NCBI GenBank assembly: GCA_036272815.1 | Contig: DATAYA010000173.1 | Span: 1-8,727 of the forward strand | Origin: DATAYA01 sp036272815 | Lineage (GTDB): Bacteria > Pseudomonadota > Alphaproteobacteria > Acetobacterales > Acetobacteraceae | Direction of reading: 5' to 3' | Length of the DNA stretch: 8,727 bases | The notes under the pieces: model-generated | Databases searched by the model: none | What the model was told of the DNA's origin: nothing | Seen by the model: the letters and a program-made list of their open reading frames with translations, nothing else | Shown: one piece after another, positions 5,769-8,727 of the stretch | Numbering within the stretch: the stretch's first letter is position 1 | Layout of the letters: the number at the start of each line of letters is the position of its first letter | Program-made: the position numbers and the translations under genes

Positions 5769-6119
5769 TCACGCTCCCTCGGCCGTCGCCGGCGCCTCGG
5801 CGGCAGCCGCCGGGATGCCCGCCGCCTCGACGCCCGCCGCCTCGACGCCCGCCGCCTCGATGCCCGCCGCGTCGTCCAGCAGCGTGCCGTTGCGCTCGAC
5901 CACCAGCCAGGTCTTGCGCTTGCTGATCGGCCGGCATTCCTCGATGCGCACTGCATCGCCGGTCTTGCACGCATTGGCCTCGTCATGCGCCGCATACTTC
6001 TTCGAGCGGCGGATGAACTTCTTGTACAGCGGGTGCATGACGCGGCGATTGACAAGCACCGTCACGGTCTTGTCCATCTTGTCGCTCACCACCCGCCCGC
6101 TCAGGACGCGCCTCGGCAT
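5769..6119 (-). CDS. rpsQ: 30S ribosomal protein S17 with a repetitive C-terminal tail
   Basis: S17 (uS17) is a primary 16S rRNA-binding protein (helices 7 and 11) with an OB fold. The 116-residue product starts MPRRVLSGRVVSDKMDKTVTVLV and carries HPLYKKFIRRSKKYAAHDE and the S17 signature GDAVRIEECRPIS (54-66). The fold ends near residue 80 (ERNGTLL). E. coli S17 is 84 residues. The extra tail consists of four pentapeptides, DAAGI-EAAGV-EAAGV-EAAGI (83-102), then an Ala/Pro/Glu end. A longer in-frame start (51 bases upstream) would run into rpmC, and MPRR is preceded by GGGGAG seven bases away, so 6119 is preferred. It follows rpmC by 4 nt. Confidence 0.96.
   Translation of the reverse strand: MPRRVLSGRVVSDKMDKTVTVLVNRRVMHPLYKKFIRRSKKYAAHDEANACKTGDAVRIEECRPISKRKTWLVVERNGTLLDDAAGIEAAGVEAAGVEAAGIPAAAAEAPATAEGA
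5815..5874 (-). repeat. Four tandem 15-bp repeats inside rpsQ
   Basis: Plus-strand units starting at 5815, 5830, 5845 and 5860 read ATGCCCGCCGCCTCG, ACGCCCGCCGCCTCG (twice) and ATGCCCGCCGCGTCG. They differ at one or two bases. A 15-bp period keeps frame and yields the repeated (D/E)AAG(I/V) of the S17 tail. It looks like repeat expansion by slippage in a region free of structural constraint. Confidence 0.9.
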
Positions 6120-6123
6120 CGCC

Positions 6124-6339
6124 CTACTCCCCTCTACCCTTGACGGCGGCCCGTTCCGTCTCCGCCGCAATCGTCTTGATCCGGGCGATGTCGCGGCGCA
6201 CCACGCGCACGCGCTTCAACCCTTCCATCTGCCCGCTCGCGCGCTGAAAACGCAGATTGAACTGCTCGCGCTTGAGATTGAGCAGCATCGTCTCGCGCTC
6301 ATCCGGCGTCTTGATGCGGAGATCCGCCGCCTTGGTCAT
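6124..6339 (-). CDS. rpmC: 50S ribosomal protein L29
   Basis: L29 (uL29) lies at the polypeptide tunnel exit next to L23 and forms part of the docking surface for trigger factor and SRP. The 71-residue product is a typical two-helix L29. The first helix region is ADLRIKTPDERETMLLNLKREQFNLRFQRASGQ, with the conserved LKREQFNLRFQ. The second carries the family signature end VRRDIARIKTIAAE (47-60). Length is within the 60-72 range. GAGG eight bases before the ATG comes from the end of rplP, and the gap is 3 nt. Confidence 0.96.
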   Translation of the reverse strand: MTKAADLRIKTPDERETMLLNLKREQFNLRFQRASGQMEGLKRVRVVRRDIARIKTIAAETERAAVKGRGE

Positions 6340-6342
6340 GGC

Positions 6343-6759
6343 TCAGGCCTCGCCCATGCGCGCGATGAAGCGCGTCTTGATCGGCAGCTTCGCGGCTCCC
6401 AGCGTCAGCGCCTCGCGCGCCAGATCGGGGGTGACGCCGTCGATCTCGAACATGATCCGCCCCGGCTTGACGCGGCAGACCCAGAACTCGGGCGAGCCCT
6501 TGCCGGAGCCCATCCGCACCTCGGCCGGCTTGATCGAGACCGGCACGTCCGGGAAAATCCTGATCCACACCCGGCCCGACCGCTTCATCGCGCGTGTGAT
6601 CGCACGCCGCGCCGCCTCGATCTGGCGCGCGGTGATCCGCTCCGGCTCCATCGCCTTGAGGCCGAAGGCGCCGAAATTGAGCGCGTTGCCGCTGGTCGCG
6701 ACGCCGTGGATACGGCCCTTGTGCGCCTTGCGGAACTTGGTGCGCTTCGGTTGCAGCAT
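6343..6759 (-). CDS. rplP: 50S ribosomal protein L16
   Basis: L16 (uL16) binds 23S and 5S rRNA close to the A-site tRNA elbow and is needed for the final maturation of the peptidyl-transferase centre. The 138-residue product begins MLQPKRTKFRKAHKGR. It contains both family signatures, KRSGRVWIRIFP (59-70) and RMGSGKGSPEFW (82-93), and the C-terminal REALTLGAAKLPIKTRF. Length is usual (136-138). It follows rpsC after 13 nt with GAGGG and AAGGA upstream of the ATG. Confidence 0.97.
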   Translation of the reverse strand: MLQPKRTKFRKAHKGRIHGVATSGNALNFGAFGLKAMEPERITARQIEAARRAITRAMKRSGRVWIRIFPDVPVSIKPAEVRMGSGKGSPEFWVCRVKPGRIMFEIDGVTPDLAREALTLGAAKLPIKTRFIARMGEA

Positions 6760-6772
6760 CGTCCTTCGTCCC

Positions 6773-7450
6773 TCAGCGCTGCGGCGCCTGCTCGGCCGCC
6801 CGGCGATCCTGCGCCATCGGGTCGTGCGCCATGATCTCGCCCTTGAACACCCAGACCTTCACGCCGCAGGTGCCATAGGTCGTCTTCGCCGTGGCGATGC
6901 CGAAATCCACGTCCGCGCGGAGCGTGTGCAGCGGCACCCGACCCTCGCGATACCACTCCACCCGCGCGATCTCGGCGCCGCCGAGCCGGCCGCCGCAATT
7001 GATGCGGATGCCCTGCGCGCCGAGCCGCATCGCCGACTGCACCGCCCGCTTCATCGCGCGGCGGAACGCGACGCGCCGCTCCAATTGCTGGGCGATGTTC
7101 TCGGCGACAAGCTGCGCATCGATCTCCGGCTTGCGGATCTCGACCAGGTTGAGCGTGACCTCGGCCTTTGCCATGCCCGCGAGATCCTTGCGCAGGTTCT
7201 CGATGTCCTGGCCCTTCTTGCCGATCACGACGCCGGGGCGCGCGGCATAGATCGTGACGCGCGGCTTCTTCGCCGGCCGCTCGATCACCACCCGCGACAC
7301 GCCCGCGCCATGCAGTCGCCGCCGCAGATGCCCGCGCAGCCGCAGATCCTCATGCAGCAGCTTGGAATAATCGGCACCCGCAAACCACCGGCTGTCCCAG
7401 GTGCGGTTGATGCCGAGCCGCAGCCCGACCGGATTGACCTTGTGACCCAT
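6773..7450 (-). CDS. rpsC: 30S ribosomal protein S3
   Basis: S3 (uS3) lines the mRNA entry channel of the 30S subunit and contributes to mRNA unwinding. The 225-residue product begins MGHKVNPVGLRLGINRTWDS. It has a type-2 KH domain with the GxxG loop in VVIGKKGQDI (74-83), the helix FRRAMKRAV (129-137) whose basic residues serve the helicase function in E. coli, and the C-terminal S3 domain GRLGGAEIARVEWYREGRVPLHTLRADVDFG (154-184). The frame stays open upstream through rplV. I set the start at 7450 because MGHKVNP is the universal N-terminus. The start overlaps the rplV stop by one base (TGATG). The short tail (AQDRRAAEQAPQR) is unremarkable. Confidence 0.97.
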   Translation of the reverse strand: MGHKVNPVGLRLGINRTWDSRWFAGADYSKLLHEDLRLRGHLRRRLHGAGVSRVVIERPAKKPRVTIYAARPGVVIGKKGQDIENLRKDLAGMAKAEVTLNLVEIRKPEIDAQLVAENIAQQLERRVAFRRAMKRAVQSAMRLGAQGIRINCGGRLGGAEIARVEWYREGRVPLHTLRADVDFGIATAKTTYGTCGVKVWVFKGEIMAHDPMAQDRRAAEQAPQR

Positions 7451-7980
7451 CAGACCGCCCCTTCCGCCGAGACCACGTCCGGCACCGCCACGGTCGGCGG
7501 CGGCGACGCGTTCTCGGCTGCGATGTTCTCCGCCGGCACGCGGCGTCCGCGCCCGGCATTGCGCCCGGCCGCACGCGAAGCCGGACGCGGCGTCTCCACT
7601 TCTTCCGCCTCCTCGCGCTCGGCGACGACGATGCGCAGATGGCTGAACCACTTTTCCACCCGCGCCGCCCGCCCCTTGCCGCGCGCCTGGAAGCGCCGCA
7701 TCACCACCGCGCGCCCGACTTCGGCGCGGGCCACGAACAGCCGGTCGACGTCGAGCTGGTGGTTGTTCTCGGCATTGGCGATCGCGCTCTCCAGCGCCTT
7801 GCGCACCGCAATCGCGATCCGCCGCTTGCTGAAGGTGAGCGTCGCCACCGCCGCACCCGCATCCTGGTTGCGGATCAGCCCGGCCACGAGGTTGAGCTTG
7901 CGCGGGCTCACGCGCAGATTGCGCGCGATCGCCTCGGCCTCTGTGTCGGCCAGGCGCCGCTCCTGCTTGGGCTTGCCCAT
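7450..7980 (-). CDS. rplV: 50S ribosomal protein L22 with a long C-terminal tail
   Basis: L22 (uL22) binds all 23S domains; its beta-hairpin lines the nascent-chain tunnel and its globular part is at the exit. The 176-residue product has the core at about 15-121. This comprises NLRVSPRKLNLVAGLIR, RKALESAIANAENNHQLD, the hairpin VGRAVVMRRFQARGKGRA (88-105) and the L22 signature RRFQARGKGR...HLRIVV. E. coli L22 is 110 residues. Here 55 more follow: an acidic patch EREEAEEVE, an Arg/Gly/Ala-rich basic patch (132-147), then an Ala/Pro/Val end. The tail contains no recognisable domain and is predicted to be disordered. The gene overlaps rpsS and rpsC by one base each. Confidence 0.96.
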   Translation of the reverse strand: MGKPKQERRLADTEAEAIARNLRVSPRKLNLVAGLIRNQDAGAAVATLTFSKRRIAIAVRKALESAIANAENNHQLDVDRLFVARAEVGRAVVMRRFQARGKGRAARVEKWFSHLRIVVAEREEAEEVETPRPASRAAGRNAGRGRRVPAENIAAENASPPPTVAVPDVVSAEGAV

Positions 7981-8258
7981 CAGCCGCGCCTCGCCTTCTT
8001 GTCACCGGTGTGGCCCGAGAAGGTGCGCGTCGGCGAGAACTCGCCGAACTTGTGGCCCACCATGTTCTCGTTCACCTGCACCGGCAGGAACTTGCGTCCG
8101 TTGTAGACGCCGAACGTCAGCCCGACGAACTGCGGCAGGATCGTCGAGCGCCGCGACCAGATGCGGATGATCTCGTTGCGCGACGAGGCGCGCGCCGCAT
8201 CGGCCTTGTTGAGCAGGTATCCGTCAACGAACGGACCTTTCCAGACGGAACGCGCCAT
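7980..8258 (-). CDS. rpsS: 30S ribosomal protein S19
   Basis: S19 (uS19) forms a complex with S13 in the 30S head, binds 16S rRNA and takes part in the B1 bridge to L5. The 92-residue product begins MARSVWKGPFVDGYLL. It has the WSRRSTILPQFVG segment and the S19 signature NGRKFLPVQVNENMVGHKFGEFSPT (53-77), ending GDKKARRG. Length matches the family. It lies one base after rplB (TGAGATG) with only a weak Shine-Dalgarno sequence (AAGG) upstream, which suggests coupling. Confidence 0.97.
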   Translation of the reverse strand: MARSVWKGPFVDGYLLNKADAARASSRNEIIRIWSRRSTILPQFVGLTFGVYNGRKFLPVQVNENMVGHKFGEFSPTRTFSGHTGDKKARRG

Positions 8259-8259
8259 C

Positions 8260-8727
8260 TCACTTGCCCTTGCTGCGGCTGCGCACGATCAGCCGGTCGG
8301 TGCGCTTGTTGCTGCGCGTCTTGTGGCCCTTGGTCGGCTTGCCCCACGGCGTCACCGGATGCCGCCCGCCGGAGCTGCGCCCCTCGCCGCCGCCGAGCGG
8401 GTGATCGACCGGGTTCATCGTGACGCCGCGGTTGTGCGGCTTGCGGCCCATCCAGCGGCTGCGGCCGGCCTTGCCGAAATGCTGGTTCATGTTGTCGGAG
8501 TTCGACACCGCGCCCACCGTCGCCATGCACTCCGCCCGCACCAGCCGCACCTCGCCCGACATCAGCTTGATCTGCGCATAGCCGGAATCCTTGCCGACCA
8601 GCTGCGCGTAGGTGCCGGCCGCACGGGCCATCTTGCCGCCCGCGCCCTGCTTCATCTCGACATTGTGGATGATCGTGCCGACCGGGATCGCCGAAAGCGG
8701 CATCGCATTGCCCGGCTTGATGTCCGC
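8260..8727 (-). CDS. rplB: 50S ribosomal protein L2, C-terminal part
   Basis: L2 (uL2) is one of the most conserved 50S proteins. It is required for subunit association and for an active peptidyl-transferase centre. The gene enters from the right edge; 155 C-terminal residues of about 275 are visible, from ADIKPGNAMPLSAIPVGTIIHNVE to the end. They include GKMARAAGTYAQLVGK, the L2 signature PHNRGVTMNPVD, the active-site region VDHPLGGGEGR and HPVTPWGKPTKGHKTRSNKRTDRLIV. The histidine equivalent to E. coli His229 (in VDHP) is present, but the second histidine of the usual DHPHGGG is leucine. The open frame reaches the window edge with no start codon of its own. Confidence 0.97.
   Translation of the reverse strand, partial: ADIKPGNAMPLSAIPVGTIIHNVEMKQGAGGKMARAAGTYAQLVGKDSGYAQIKLMSGEVRLVRAECMATVGAVSNSDNMNQHFGKAGRSRWMGRKPHNRGVTMNPVDHPLGGGEGRSSGGRHPVTPWGKPTKGHKTRSNKRTDRLIVRSRSKGK

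Noticed and set aside
6773..8005. Extension of the rpsC frame upstream through rplV
   Set aside because: The upstream part is a shadow of rplV in another frame. S3 begins at MGHKVNP, and rplV is intact in its own frame.
6257..8170. Long plus-strand open frame of about 640 codons
   Set aside because: It is antisense to rpmC, rplP, rpsC, rplV and rpsS. It has low-complexity shadow composition and no plausible domain.
1..8727. A previously undescribed multi-gene system
   Set aside because: Every stretch is accounted for by the conserved S10-spc-secY order with no inserted cargo, mobile element, CRISPR array or unknown gene. The novelty is limited to protein tails and intergenic RNA structures.

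Overview
This window is a GC-rich piece of the conserved bacterial S10-spc ribosomal-protein gene cluster. Every gene lies on the minus strand, so transcription runs from high to low coordinates. In that direction the order is rplB (3' part), rpsS, rplV, rpsC, rplP, rpmC, rpsQ, rplN, rplX, rplE, rpsN, rpsH, rplF, rplR, rpsE, rpmD, rplO and secY (5' part). This is the canonical gene order, with none missing and none inserted. The proteins look alphaproteobacterial: S8 has STPRGV followed by GGEVLCRVF, S14 is the long zinc-free form, and S5 and L22 are of alphaproteobacterial type. The strong GC bias and the L22 N-terminal style make an Acetobacteraceae/Rhodospirillales member my best guess. That placement is an inference without database comparison.

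Region by region: positions 8727-5769 are the distal half of the S10 operon (L2, S19, L22, S3, L16, L29, S17). Positions 5767-1351 are the spc operon (L14, L24, L5, S14, S8, L6, L18, S5, L30, L15). Positions 1240-1 encode the first 413 residues of SecY, the core of the protein-export channel. Packing is extreme. Most junctions are overlaps (TGATG) or gaps of 14 nt or less, which implies one polycistronic mRNA with translational coupling. Even the S10/spc boundary (rpsQ-rplN), where E. coli has a separate promoter, is a single nucleotide here. Only two gaps exceed 50 nt: rplE-rpsN (66 nt, with a hairpin and an eight-base perfect Shine-Dalgarno sequence) and rplO-secY (110 nt).

The genes work together: the ribosomal proteins build the 30S and 50S subunits, and SecY docks the ribosome or SecA and passes nascent envelope proteins through the inner membrane. 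I see no unknown multi-gene system. The less ordinary features are a terminator-like stem-loop plus T5 directly in front of the secY ribosome-binding site, a 66-residue basic N-terminal extension on L5, a 15-bp tandem repeat encoding an acidic tail on S17, a long tail on L22, an RD-rich N-terminus on S5, and a His-to-Leu change next to the conserved L2 active-site histidine. There are no RNA genes, mobile elements or CRISPR arrays, and no stretch above 300 bases lacks a gene.
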